The position numbers and the translations under genes are program-made. DNA of 56,447 nucleotides from an uncultured Bacteroides sp. Lineage in GTDB: Bacteria; Bacteroidota; Bacteroidia; Bacteroidales; Bacteroidaceae. Each line of letters starts with the position of its first letter. The stretch's first letter is position 1. Below the pieces are notes generated by a model. The model searched no databases. It was given only the letters and a program-made list of their open reading frames with translations, and had not been told where the DNA came from. Shown piece after piece: positions 1 through 9,198 of the stretch. Where the stretch lies: NCBI GenBank assembly GCA_947074345.1, contig CAMTPH010000005.1, positions 1 to 56,447 on the forward strand, read 5' to 3'.

Positions 1-612
1 TTCATGACTGACGGTGTATGGTGGTTCTTCCTTTTCTGGACTCCAGCTTATATTAGTGATGTATACGGATTCTCTTCTGACAGCCCAACAGGTATGTTGT
101 TGATTTTCGTTCTTTATTTAATTACTGTATTGTCTATCTTTGGTGGTAAGTTACCAACTATCATTATGGCTAAGACTGGTATGGACCCATATGCTGCTCG
201 TATGCGTGCTATGTTGATCTTTGCTTTCTTCCCATTGTTGGCTTTGTTTGCTCAACCATTAGGTAACATTTCATATTGGTTCCCTATCATCATTATCGGT
301 ATCGCAGGTGCTGCTCACCAATCATGGTCAGCAAACATCTTCTCTACAATTGGTGATATGTTCCCTAAAACAGCTATTGCAACTGTTACTGGTATCGGTG
401 GTATGGCCGGTGGTGTTGGTTCTTTCCTTATCAATAAAGGTTCGGGTGTTCTTTTCACTTATGCAGGTGAAACTAACATGACATTTATGGGATTTGAAGG
501 TAAACCAGCTGGTTATTTCATCATCTTCTGTGTATGTGCTGTTGCATACTTGATCGGATGGTCTGTAATGAAACTTTTAGTACCAAAATACAGCCCAATC
601 GTATTGAAATAA
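1..612 (+). CDS. MFS transporter, hexuronate (ExuT)-like, C-terminal part
   Basis: This is the C-terminal 203 residues of a major facilitator superfamily carrier; the reading frame is open at base 1, so the first ATG in the window is internal. Several hydrophobic segments separated by short loops fit the second half of a 12-helix carrier. The motif AHQSWSANIF followed by DMFPK and a GIGGMAGG stretch is typical of the anion:cation symporter branch that includes hexuronate transporters. Inference: inner-membrane proton-coupled import of galacturonate or glucuronate, which would suit the pectin esterase locus near 36 kb, although the two are not adjacent. The exact substrate cannot be read from this fragment. 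Confidence 0.8.
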   Translation, partial: FMTDGVWWFFLFWTPAYISDVYGFSSDSPTGMLLIFVLYLITVLSIFGGKLPTIIMAKTGMDPYAARMRAMLIFAFFPLLALFAQPLGNISYWFPIIIIGIAGAAHQSWSANIFSTIGDMFPKTAIATVTGIGGMAGGVGSFLINKGSGVLFTYAGETNMTFMGFEGKPAGYFIIFCVCAVAYLIGWSVMKLLVPKYSPIVLK

Positions 613-634
613 TAATTATCAATATATATAAGGA

Positions 635-669
635 AACTGCATCTCAATCTATTGGGGTGCAGTTTTTTT
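635..669 (+). terminator. Rho-independent terminator after the MFS gene
   Basis: Arms aactgcatctcaat and attggggtgcagtt pair over 14 positions, with three G-U pairs, and are followed by a run of T. It lies 22 bases after the MFS stop codon. Confidence 0.85.
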
Positions 670-706
670 TATATTCTATTAGCAATGACTCTAGTCATAA
701 TAGTTT

Positions 707-714
707 TATCTTTG
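707..714 (+). promoter_or_regulatory. Bacteroidetes -7 promoter element (TATCTTTG) of the helicase gene
   Basis: It matches the TAnnTTTG consensus and ends 7 bases before the ATG at 722. The transcript should therefore have almost no leader. Confidence 0.65.
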
Positions 715-721
715 CTACTAT

Positions 722-3700
722 ATGAATGAGATAGATATAAAAGAAGCATACGGTATATTGCAAGCGGTTTGTACTGCTTGTGATGATAAGTTAGTTGTAG
801 CTTACAAAGAGATGCGTAGTTTGCTAGAAAGGCTTTGTCGCAACATGATGGTTGATGAGAACCTCCAAATGACAGACCTTTCGGCTCGTATCAGTTGGGT
901 GTCTGCTCGACTCGGTTTGTCGATAGGTGAACAAAATAGGCTGCATACTTTTCGACTGACTTCTAATAATATATTGAATCATCGCGAACAACCCGAACAC
1001 GATAAACTATTGCGCGATGCTAAAACACTAGCTTTCTTTATAAAGAAGTTATCTAAAAGTGATATACCTGATGAGTTGTATCAATTCTTGCCAAAGACGG
1101 ATGCAACTTTTCATGCTGCTCCTCTTTCTAAAAAGAAAATAGAGAAGATGCGTGTTTGCTACTTGCATCACGATGAGCAATATCTATATGTTACTCCGCT
1201 TGATGTAGTTTTGGACCAACCCTTGAAGGTGTGCTATAATATTAAAGACGTAAATAGTGAGTTTGCTGATACGGTAGATATATTATGGCCACATGCGCAA
1301 CTTAATTTGCTTGATATTGCTATCTATGATGATGAGAATATTCTAACTCCATCGTTTATTGTTTTGGAACCTGATTACCTCATTGATATCAGTTCGCTGG
1401 CAGAGTGCTATAAAGATTATGGTAGTCATCCTGCCAACTATCTGCTTTCACGTCTGCAACCCATCGAAAATGCGCTTCCTTTATTATTAGGAAATATTGC
1501 GAATCTATTTCTTGATGAGTGGATTTATTCTAAAGAAGAACCCGACTACATGAACTGCATGAAGAAGGCTTTTGCACGTTATCCTATAGAACTGGCTGCG
1601 TGTGCAGAACTTTATACTCGCGAAAAAGAGATAGAGTTCTTTGAGGCATGCAAAAAACATTTCGAACATTTGCGCAAAACTGTTACGGAGTCGTTTAGCG
1701 AACCTGGATATGAACTTGATAAAACCGATGCTGTACTTGAGCCTTCTTATATATGTGAGGCGTTAGGTTTGCAAGGTCGTTTGGACTATATGCAACGCGA
1801 TATGAGTTCGTTCATAGAGATGAAATCGGGTAAAGCAGACGAATATGCCATACGAGGAAAAGTGTTACCAAAAGAAAACCATAAAGTGCAGATGTTGCTT
1901 TATCAGGCTGTGTTGCAATATTCTATGGGAATGAATCACAATAAAGTGAAGGCTTTTCTTTTGTATACGCGCTATCCATTATTATATCCTTCTCGATCAT
2001 CGTGGGCTATGGTTAGACGTGTTATAAATTTGCGCAATCGAATTGTAGCTAACGAGTACAGTGTTCAATTCAGAAATAATATTCACTATACCGCCAATCT
2101 TTTTGAGCAGATTAACTCTGACGAACTCAATGAGCGATCTTTAAGCAATCCTTTATGGAACAGGTTTCTTCGACCTGGCATTGATCGCTTCGCCGAGAAT
2201 CTAGAAGCACTTACTCAATTGGAAAGAGCTTATTTCTTTGCTCTTTATAATTTTGTGACCAAAGAACTTTATACTTCTAAGTCGGGCGATATTGATTATG
2301 AAAGTAAAAGAGGGGCTGCTTCTTTATGGTTGTCTACATTGATGGACAAACTTGATGGGGGAGAGATTCTTCACGATTTATCGATAATTGAAAACAATGC
2401 TACCGACGAACATAAGGCGAATATTATCTTTTCTCTGCCCGAATCTTCTCTATCTGTAACATTGCCTAACTTTAGGTTGGGTGATGCAATTGTATTGTAT
2501 CAACGAAACGATGAATCGGACAATGTAACCAATAAAATGGTTTTCAAAGGCAATATTGAAGAACTGAACAGTAGCTCTATCAAAATAAGACTTCGCGCTA
2601 CGCAACATAATATTTCGGTTTTACCGAGCGATAGCCTGTATGCCATCGAACACGACTCAATGGATACATCTTATCGTAGTATGTTTATGTCTCTTGCTAC
2701 ATTTATCAACGCCAATAAGGATAGAAAAGAGTTATTGCTGATGCAACGCGCACCATTATTCGATGATAGTTATCAGCAAGCTATACAAAATGCTTCGGAT
2801 GATTTTGAACGAGTGGCTCTAAAAGCACAAGCTGCAAAAGATTTCTTTTTGTTGGTTGGTCCTCCGGGTACTGGCAAAACCTCTCGTGCTTTGAAGTTAA
2901 TGGTAGAGAAGTTCTATTCTGATGATCAGGCGCAAATACTAATTCTTTCTTATACCAATAGGGCAGTAGATGAGATATGTAAATCGTTATCATCTATCTC
3001 TCCATCGATTGATTATATTCGTATTGGTAGCGAATTGTCATGCGATCCTCTATATCGTGATCATTTGATAGAGAATGAATTAGCTAAATGTAGTAGACGT
3101 ACTGATGTTATAAATAGAATAAATGAATGTAGGGTAATTGTTAGTACAGTGGCTTCTATATCCGGTAAACCGGAAATCTTTCGGATGAAGAAGTTTCAGG
3201 TGGCAATAATAGATGAATCATCTCAGATACTTGAACCTCAATTGTTGGGTATTCTTTGTGCTCAAACTCCGCAAGGCGACAATGCTATTGATAAGTTTAT
3301 TATGATTGGTGATCATAAACAATTGCCTGCAGTAGTTCTTCAAAATGCAGATTATTCGGAGGTCTATGATGATGATTTGCGAAATATAGGTTTAATAAAT
3401 CTTCGCAACTCATTGTTTGAAAGATTGTATTATAAACTTCGGGAAGATAATAATGAATTATATGAATCGGCTTGTGATATGTTGCGTAAACAAGGACGTA
3501 TGCATCCGGATGTAGCCTATTTCTCGAATAAGGCTTTTTATGCAGGACAATTATTGCCTGTTGGCCTACCTCATCAGTTGGAACATTCTGATGATAGAAT
3601 TCGCGTCTCTTTTTATCCTTCTGAAGCCGAACCAATAGGTGGCTCTGTAAAAGTCAATAAGAGTGAAGCATTAATTGTAAGCAAACTGGTTAAAGATATA

Positions 3701-4084
3701 TATGACTCTTATCTTTTAAATAATTTGGTCTTTGATTCGGCTACTACACTTGGCATCATAACTCCCTATCGCAGTCAAATAGCATTAATTAAACGCGAGA
3801 TTGAATCATTAGGAATTGAAGCATTGAATAACATTATCGTTGATACCGTGGAAAGATTTCAGGGGAGCGAACGTGATATCATTATTTATTCGTTTTGTGT
3901 CAACACATCATATCAATTAAAACAATTATCTAATATAACGGTTGAAGATGGAGTTAGTATTGATAGAAAATTAAATGTTGCTTTAACTAGAGCACGTAAA
4001 CAAATGATTATCACAGGTGTACAACAGCTATTAGTTACACATCCTATTTATAAAAAATTAGTAAATTGGTTAACAGAAAAATAA
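722..4084 (+). CDS. Dna2-like nuclease-helicase (PD-(D/E)XK nuclease plus SF1 helicase)
   Basis: A 1120-residue protein with an N-terminal region of unknown fold (1-340) and a RecB/Cas4-type nuclease core near 349-385: GRLDY supplies the Asp, FIEMKSG the ExK, and QMLLY the QxxxY. A superfamily 1B helicase follows: Walker A GPPGTGKT near 711, DESS box near 829, GDHKQLP, a GRMH motif, TPYRSQI, ERFQGSE and the VALTRAR arginine motif. No CxxC cluster like the Fe-S site of eukaryotic Dna2 is visible after the nuclease. Likely role: processing of DNA ends or flaps in replication or repair, cytoplasmic. The start is set by the promoter element 7 bases upstream. It is monocistronic, between two terminators. 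Confidence 0.85.
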   Translation: MNEIDIKEAYGILQAVCTACDDKLVVAYKEMRSLLERLCRNMMVDENLQMTDLSARISWVSARLGLSIGEQNRLHTFRLTSNNILNHREQPEHDKLLRDAKTLAFFIKKLSKSDIPDELYQFLPKTDATFHAAPLSKKKIEKMRVCYLHHDEQYLYVTPLDVVLDQPLKVCYNIKDVNSEFADTVDILWPHAQLNLLDIAIYDDENILTPSFIVLEPDYLIDISSLAECYKDYGSHPANYLLSRLQPIENALPLLLGNIANLFLDEWIYSKEEPDYMNCMKKAFARYPIELAACAELYTREKEIEFFEACKKHFEHLRKTVTESFSEPGYELDKTDAVLEPSYICEALGLQGRLDYMQRDMSSFIEMKSGKADEYAIRGKVLPKENHKVQMLLYQAVLQYSMGMNHNKVKAFLLYTRYPLLYPSRSSWAMVRRVINLRNRIVANEYSVQFRNNIHYTANLFEQINSDELNERSLSNPLWNRFLRPGIDRFAENLEALTQLERAYFFALYNFVTKELYTSKSGDIDYESKRGAASLWLSTLMDKLDGGEILHDLSIIENNATDEHKANIIFSLPESSLSVTLPNFRLGDAIVLYQRNDESDNVTNKMVFKGNIEELNSSSIKIRLRATQHNISVLPSDSLYAIEHDSMDTSYRSMFMSLATFINANKDRKELLLMQRAPLFDDSYQQAIQNASDDFERVALKAQAAKDFFLLVGPPGTGKTSRALKLMVEKFYSDDQAQILILSYTNRAVDEICKSLSSISPSIDYIRIGSELSCDPLYRDHLIENELAKCSRRTDVINRINECRVIVSTVASISGKPEIFRMKKFQVAIIDESSQILEPQLLGILCAQTPQGDNAIDKFIMIGDHKQLPAVVLQNADYSEVYDDDLRNIGLINLRNSLFERLYYKLREDNNELYESACDMLRKQGRMHPDVAYFSNKAFYAGQLLPVGLPHQLEHSDDRIRVSFYPSEAEPIGGSVKVNKSEALIVSKLVKDIYDSYLLNNLVFDSATTLGIITPYRSQIALIKREIESLGIEALNNIIVDTVERFQGSERDIIIYSFCVNTSYQLKQLSNITVEDGVSIDRKLNVALTRARKQMIITGVQQLLVTHPIYKKLVNWLTEK

Positions 4085-4167
4085 ACTATTTTGTAATATT
4101 AGCACACATTAATTTTTATCCTCCTATTTATTTGATTTGTTAACAACTTTATATGAGGAAAAAAATG

Positions 4168-4175
4168 TATATTTG
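4168..4175 (+). promoter_or_regulatory. Promoter element (TATATTTG) upstream of the putative small RNA
   Basis: A perfect TAnnTTTG match with no open reading frame downstream. It would start a transcript near 4180. No clear -33 TTTG at the usual spacing was found. Confidence 0.55.
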
Positions 4176-4181
4176 CATACG

Positions 4182-4334
4182 TTTTTTTCATAGAGATTTA
4201 GATTTAAGGTTAGAAGAATTGTGGAAGTCGTGAGACTTCCCTTTTTTATTCTTAACCTTACGCATATTTACCTGTTTTTCTTTTTCAAGGGAATATGCAT
4301 GAAAAGCCCATTCGTGAGAAAGGGCTTTTTTATT
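4182..4334 (+). ncRNA. Putative structured small RNA, about 150 nt
   Basis: No protein is encoded here. Downstream of a TATATTTG element the sequence folds in order: an outer stem (TAAGGTTA at 205-212 of the 4.2-kb block with TAACCTTA, continued by AGAAT/ATTCT) enclosing a hairpin GGAAGTC-GTGA-GACTTCC; a second stem GCATATT/AATATGC with a 23-nt loop; and a terminator AAGCCC/GGGCTT followed by T7. The first inner hairpin is itself followed by CTTTTTT, so it could act as an early terminator. I could not match it to a known family. It is not 6S-like, because its 5' and 3' ends do not pair. It lies between the helicase and tatC, antisense to neither. The 5' end is approximate. Confidence 0.55.
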
Positions 4335-4377
4335 CAATGTGAAATAATCGTCTGATAATAAATTGGTTACAATTGAA

Positions 4378-4433
4378 TATAATCAAATAATGCCGTTAGA
4401 ATAATATTATTCTAACGGCATTATTTGATTATA
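4378..4433. terminator. 56-bp perfect palindrome, bidirectional terminator candidate
   Basis: Two 28-base arms are exact reverse complements with no spacer; the core is TGCCGTTAGAATAAT and its complement. It lies 12 bases beyond the tatC stop on the minus strand and after the small RNA on the plus strand. Transcription termination is the simplest role. The absence of any mismatch or loop is unusual. Confidence 0.7.
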
Positions 4434-4445
4434 AAGATATATGTG

Positions 4446-5255
4446 TTATTCTATATCGTTATTTTCGTCAATTTCTTTTTGTTTATCTCTTATCATCAAG
4501 ATACTCATTTCGTATAAAAAGTAGAGTGGTATAGCAACAACGCTTAATGTAAATGGATCGCCCGTTGGAGTTATAACTGCTGCAGCAATTACAATAATTA
4601 CTACTGCGTGTCTTCTGTATTTTCGAAGAAAACTCTTATTTACCAATCCCAATAGTGATAATAACCAAGTAACAAGTGGCAATTCAAATGCTAATCCCAT
4701 GCATAAAACTAACATCATGAAATTATCAATATATGAATTAAGTGATATTACATTTTCTATTTGAGAACTCAAATGATAGGTTGAAAGAAATCGAAGTGTT
4801 AAGGGATAAACCATGAAATAACCAAGTAGCACTCCAATATAAAACATAACTGTTCCAATGGTTAAGGCTTTTTGTACCCCTTTTCTTTCGTTTGGATAGA
4901 GAGCTGGATTGATAAACTTCCAAACCTCGAAAAATAAATATGGCATTGCTGTAACTACCGACATCCAAAATGCAGTTGACATATGGACGAAGAAAGGAGC
5001 AGCAAGATTGATGTTTATTAAATTGACATGAAACTCTTGTGTGAAGAACTCGTCTTTTAAATCTAGTTTGTGTCCTATTAAACGCAATAAATCATAAAAG
5101 ATAAAGTCATTGTGACATGGAGCCAAAATAACATTATCGAAAAGAAAGGGCATGGCAACAAAATAACCGATGGCTAAAATAAACCAAATCCCAATGACAC
5201 GAAATAACACCTTGCGCAATTCATCGAGGTGATCCCAAAAAGTCATCTCAGCCAT
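4446..5255 (-). CDS. tatC: Sec-independent protein translocase TatC
   Basis: A 269-residue polytopic inner-membrane protein. The N-terminus has the TatC hallmark WDHLDELR (residues 7-14), and the next conserved block, FEVWKFINPALYPNERK, is present. About six hydrophobic helices and a short charged tail fit the family length. TatC recognises twin-arginine signal peptides and, with TatA, moves folded proteins across the inner membrane. The gene follows tatA by two bases and was surely co-transcribed with it. The only clear Tat client in the window is the hydrogenase small subunit HyaA. Confidence 0.97.
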   Translation of the reverse strand: MAEMTFWDHLDELRKVLFRVIGIWFILAIGYFVAMPFLFDNVILAPCHNDFIFYDLLRLIGHKLDLKDEFFTQEFHVNLININLAAPFFVHMSTAFWMSVVTAMPYLFFEVWKFINPALYPNERKGVQKALTIGTVMFYIGVLLGYFMVYPLTLRFLSTYHLSSQIENVISLNSYIDNFMMLVLCMGLAFELPLVTWLLSLLGLVNKSFLRKYRRHAVVIIVIAAAVITPTGDPFTLSVVAIPLYFLYEMSILMIRDKQKEIDENNDIE

Positions 5256-5257
5256 TC

Positions 5258-5479
5258 TTACTTCTTATCCTTACTTGTTGGTTCGTCCAATTCGTCTTTG
5301 GCTTTGTTGATTTCGTCTTTTGCTTCGTTTACACCGTCTTTGAAACTTTTTACACCTTTTCCAAGACCACGCATTAACTCAGGTATTTTCTTACCACCAA
5401 ATAACAAAAGAATAACAAGGGCAATGATAATCCATTCAGATCCGCTAGGTAAGAAGCCTAATAATAATAGAGTTTTCAT
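5258..5479 (-). CDS. tatA: Twin-arginine translocase subunit TatA
   Basis: A 73-residue protein with one N-terminal hydrophobic helix (about 15-27), the [16 protein letters not shown] amphipathic segment that defines TatA/TatE, and a lysine/aspartate-rich tail. It forms the size-variable pore of the Tat system. No separate TatB is visible, so this is a minimal TatA-TatC system in which one TatA-type protein probably does both jobs. It is followed directly by tatC. A weak TAATTTG promoter-like sequence lies about 45 bases upstream. Confidence 0.95.
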   Translation of the reverse strand: MKTLLLLGFLPSGSEWIIIALVILLLFGGKKIPELMRGLGKGVKSFKDGVNEAKDEINKAKDELDEPTSKDKK

Positions 5480-5581
5480 ATATCAATATTTGAGTTATTA
5501 CTTAAAATTTATACATATTATATGTACAAATTACGTTATTTTTTCTCAATAACGCAATTATCTATTGATTCTTTATTGGGA

Positions 5582-8122
5582 TTAATCTTGATAATATATT
5601 CTTTTTACTCTATTAGATATTCCTGTTAGTATTTCATAAGGAATGGTATCTAATAAATCAGATAAAACAGTAAGTGGTAGTTCGTCGCCAAATATAATTA
5701 CTGAATCACCTTCATGGCAATCTATATCGGTAATATCAATCATGCAAACATCCATGCATATATTACCTACATAAGCTGCTTTTTTACCATTTACCATACA
5801 ATAGCCATGTCCACATCCCAAATGTCTATTTATTCCATCGGCATATCCAATGGGAATTGCAGCAATACGAGATGGACGGTTTATTTGTCCTTTTCTGCTA
5901 TAGCCAATAGTCTCTTCAGGTGCTACATCACGTATTTGTAGTATAGTAGTTTTTAAGGTACTTACGTTATTTATAATTTGATTATTTATAGGATTAACTC
6001 CATATAAGCCAATGCCCAATCTAACCATATCAAATTGTGCATCTGGGAATCGTTCAATACCGGCAGTATTGCATATGTGCCTAAGTATTTTATATGAATA
6101 AGCTTCTTGCAATATATCTGCAGAACGTGTGAAGTTTTCAATCTGCATTTTAGAGAAACTATCGAAATTAGGCGAATCGCTTCCTACAAAATGCGAGAAG
6201 ACAGTACGTGGTAATATTGCGTTTTGATTTTTTAGTCGCTTTACGAGTTTTGAAATTTCCTTTTCTTCAAAACCTAATCGATGCATACCTGTATCAATCT
6301 TTATATGTACAGGAAAGTTAGTAATACCCTCTTTTTCTGCTGCTTTAATTAAGGCATCTAAAAGGTGAAAGTTGTATACTTCAGGTTCTAGTTTATAATC
6401 AAACATCGTTTTAAAAGCTGATAGCTCAGGATTCATGATTATAATAGGCGCAGTAATACCAGCCTTTCTTAATTCTTCACCTTCGTCGGCTACAGCAACA
6501 GCTAAGAAATCTACTTGATGTTCTTGAAGCGTTTTAGCTACTTCGTAGGCTCCAGTACCATATGCAAAAGCTTTAACCATACAGGTTATTTTTGTTTGCG
6601 GCTGAAGTAAAGAGCGATAATAATTTAAATTATCAATCATTGCGTTCAAGTTTACTTCTAAAGTAGTTTCGTGCACTTTCAAAACTAAAGCCTCTGTTAC
6701 TAGATCGAAATTGAAAGGGCGTGCACCTTTTATTAATATAACTTCATTCTGTAATTGTGCAAACGCTTCAGAAGCTAGTAACTCTTCTGTTGTACGAAAG
6801 AAGTATTTCTCCATGCTAAACTTTGAAGCCATGGAACTGATAGCCGAACCTACACCTAATATTTTATTAATACCTCTATTAAAAGCTAGTTGTGCGACTT
6901 TCTTATATAATGTAGAAGTTGTTTGCCCAGTTTCAAGAATATCTGATAAGATAAGTGTTCTATTTAATCCTTTCTGATCGGTGCGTCTTACAAGAAAATC
7001 AAGTGCAATATCCAATGACGTTAAATCACTGTTATAGCTATCATTAATTAAGATGCAATTATGTTTTCCTTCTTTTACCTCTAATCTCATTGCAATAGGC
7101 TCTAAGCGAACCATTCTTTCTGAAATTTGATCTGAAGGAGTCATCATATATAAACTAGCAGCTAAACAATGAAGTGCATTTTCAATCGAAGCATCATCTA
7201 TAAATGGAATACAGAATACATTATCCATTTCTAAATATCGATAAGAAATGACAGTATGGTCTTCTTTCTTTTGTATGTTGCTTATAAATAATGGACGATC
7301 AGCATTCTTGCAACTCCAAGCAATTTCTCTACAACTAAGCATCGATTTGGTAACACAGTTACTTATCAAATCATTGTCCGCATTGTATATTATTACATCA
7401 CAATTTTTAAACAGGAGAAGTTTTTCCATACATTTCTCTTGTAATGTGCAAAAATTCTCTTGATGGGCACCCCCAATGCTAGTTAATATTCCGATTGTTG
7501 GCTTAATGATAGATTGTATCTCATCCATTTCACCGGGTTCAGATATACCTGCTTCAAAAATACCTAATTCAGTATGTTCATTCATTTGCCAAACCGATAA
7601 AGGAACACCGATTTGCGAATTATATGAACGTGGTGAACGAGTAATATTATAATCTTGATTCAGTAATTGATGAAGCCACTCTTTTACAATTGTTTTTCCG
7701 TTGCTTCCAGTTATACCGATTACAGGTATTTGAAATAGATTTCTATGCTGTTCGGCTAGTTTTTGAAGAGATTTAAGTGGATTCTGAACAATTAGCCAAT
7801 TGCAGATATCCATATTCAATTCGCTTATGGTTGATTTATCTAATGAGCTAATATCATTTTTAGTTTCATTACCACTCCATTGATTTGATTTTAGCCAATC
7901 ATAATCTTCATTAGTTAATACGAAATTGCGTACGCCACGTTCGTATAAACTAGGTATATATTTAACTCCTTTATTTCTTTTTGTACTTAAAGCGAAAAAG
8001 AGAGTTGACTCTGGGAAACTGAGAGATCTGCTATCTGTCAATAACCAATCAATGCTGCTTTCGTTCTTTCCTATTTGTTTGGCGTTAATTTGTTTGCTAA
8101 TATCAAAGATGGAGTATGACAT
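5582..8122 (-). CDS. murF-alr: Bifunctional UDP-MurNAc-tripeptide:D-Ala-D-Ala ligase / alanine racemase
   Basis: An 846-residue fusion of two peptidoglycan precursor enzymes in the cytoplasm. Residues 1 to about 455 are a Mur ligase: P-loop GITGSNGKT near 138, a central domain, and a C-terminal block with NDSYNSD. Residues about 470-846 are a PLP-dependent alanine racemase: the lysine motif VKAFAYG near 514 and the IGYADG tyrosine motif. One half makes D-Ala from L-Ala; the other adds D-Ala-D-Ala to the UDP-MurNAc-tripeptide. The fusion is normal in Bacteroidetes and there is no frameshift. The racemase lysine motif has Phe where free racemases usually have Asn. About 100 bases separate it from tatA, containing a CGTTATT/AATAACG inverted repeat. 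Confidence 0.95.
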   Translation of the reverse strand: MSYSIFDISKQINAKQIGKNESSIDWLLTDSRSLSFPESTLFFALSTKRNKGVKYIPSLYERGVRNFVLTNEDYDWLKSNQWSGNETKNDISSLDKSTISELNMDICNWLIVQNPLKSLQKLAEQHRNLFQIPVIGITGSNGKTIVKEWLHQLLNQDYNITRSPRSYNSQIGVPLSVWQMNEHTELGIFEAGISEPGEMDEIQSIIKPTIGILTSIGGAHQENFCTLQEKCMEKLLLFKNCDVIIYNADNDLISNCVTKSMLSCREIAWSCKNADRPLFISNIQKKEDHTVISYRYLEMDNVFCIPFIDDASIENALHCLAASLYMMTPSDQISERMVRLEPIAMRLEVKEGKHNCILINDSYNSDLTSLDIALDFLVRRTDQKGLNRTLILSDILETGQTTSTLYKKVAQLAFNRGINKILGVGSAISSMASKFSMEKYFFRTTEELLASEAFAQLQNEVILIKGARPFNFDLVTEALVLKVHETTLEVNLNAMIDNLNYYRSLLQPQTKITCMVKAFAYGTGAYEVAKTLQEHQVDFLAVAVADEGEELRKAGITAPIIIMNPELSAFKTMFDYKLEPEVYNFHLLDALIKAAEKEGITNFPVHIKIDTGMHRLGFEEKEISKLVKRLKNQNAILPRTVFSHFVGSDSPNFDSFSKMQIENFTRSADILQEAYSYKILRHICNTAGIERFPDAQFDMVRLGIGLYGVNPINNQIINNVSTLKTTILQIRDVAPEETIGYSRKGQINRPSRIAAIPIGYADGINRHLGCGHGYCMVNGKKAAYVGNICMDVCMIDITDIDCHEGDSVIIFGDELPLTVLSDLLDTIPYEILTGISNRVKRIYYQD

Positions 8123-8178
8123 AATTATAGTATGTTTCGATGATGATTTAATAATTATATCCCGATAGAAAAGGTGTA

Positions 8179-9153
8179 TCAGGTTTTAGGTAAATTAAAA
8201 CTAAAATCTAATTTCGGATATTTTCTATTAAGTTGTTCTATTTTTAACACAGTTTGGCTTAAAAACCTTTTATATTCCTCCGATTGAGGATGAATAGGTT
8301 TGTGTTGGAGTAACTTTTCTATTTTCTCACATTCTTCAATGATGCTTTTAGTCTCTTTAGAGAATGCGATTGATGAAAAGCGTTGCCATATGTATTCTAT
8401 AGCTAGTTCTGAAGGATGAAACAAATCATTGGCGTAGAAACGATAATCGCGTAGCTCATCCATCATAATTTCAAATGAAGGGAAATAGAAATTATGATGT
8501 GGATTTAAGTTACATATTTCATCAATAGCTAAGAGCAATGTAGATTTACTGATTTGATTAGCGTGCAATCCATCTCTAACATGACGGATGGGGCTTACAG
8601 TAAATAATACTTTTAAATTAGGAGATGTTTCTCTAATTTTATTTAGTAATGATTTATACGTTTCAACTATTTCGTTGACCGACAATCTTCTTCTATTAAA
8701 AGTACGTTCAGGCTGTTTGTGGCAGTTAGATACAACATTGCCGGTAGATTTGTTGGTATAAACATATGCACTTCCAAACGTAATAAATAACCAATCGGTA
8801 GATTGAGTAAGTTCTTTATTAGCTAAACTCAATCTACTATTTATCTTTTCAATTACCTCATTTTGATTGACAGAAGAAAAAGATCCATGATGCATTTCGC
8901 TATGCCAAGAATCTTTAAATTCAAATATGTCATTAGTTGTATATCTCTTGTTAGAAATGATTTGATTTAAAGCTGCTGCAACTGATAATGGATTATACAA
9001 AATGCCAAAAGGATTAATATCGACTTTGAACTGTCTTTCCATTAATTGTTTGCCAATGTTTTCGGCAAAGCAAGAACCCAGAATAATGAGATTATCCGAA
9101 TGTTTAATCAACGGTATATCTTTGGGTAGTTCAACAGGTGTAATAAGTTGCAT
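8179..9153 (-). CDS. GSCFA-domain protein
   Basis: The protein carries the family signature LGSCFAENIGKQL near its N-terminus and the YNPLS block that follows, and fills the GSCFA domain to about residue 310. The family is related to SGNH/GDSL esterases, with Ser of GSCFA as the likely nucleophile and DLFHPSELA as a plausible Asp-His block; the substrate is unknown. The ORF track begins at 9201 with a TTG that overlaps the promoter element at 9199-9206, so the ATG at 9153 (MQLITPVEL) is preferred; ATG at 9180 is the alternative. It precedes murF-alr by 56 bases on the same strand, so a shared transcript is likely. Confidence 0.85.
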   Translation of the reverse strand: MQLITPVELPKDIPLIKHSDNLIILGSCFAENIGKQLMERQFKVDINPFGILYNPLSVAAALNQIISNKRYTTNDIFEFKDSWHSEMHHGSFSSVNQNEVIEKINSRLSLANKELTQSTDWLFITFGSAYVYTNKSTGNVVSNCHKQPERTFNRRRLSVNEIVETYKSLLNKIRETSPNLKVLFTVSPIRHVRDGLHANQISKSTLLLAIDEICNLNPHHNFYFPSFEIMMDELRDYRFYANDLFHPSELAIEYIWQRFSSIAFSKETKSIIEECEKIEKLLQHKPIHPQSEEYKRFLSQTVLKIEQLNRKYPKLDFSFNLPKT

Positions 9154-9198
9154 AAATAATACTTTATTTGTTCGATTCATTAAATCATTAATCAGAAA

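Noticed and set aside
534-725. 63-residue ORF overlapping the MFS end
   Set aside because: It spans the MFS 3' end, a terminator and the helicase promoter, and has no protein-like features.
3300-3635. Antisense ORFs inside the helicase gene (2781-2993, 3300-3635)
   Set aside because: They lie wholly within a gene with clear motifs and have no promoter or family features; the same holds for other opposite-strand ORFs in the track.
4182-4334. 6S RNA
   Set aside because: 6S RNA folds into one long hairpin with paired ends and a central bubble; here the ends do not pair and there are several separate stems.
5582-8122. MurF-alanine racemase fusion as assembly or frameshift artefact
   Set aside because: The frame is continuous, both halves have their motifs, and the fusion is normal in Bacteroidetes.
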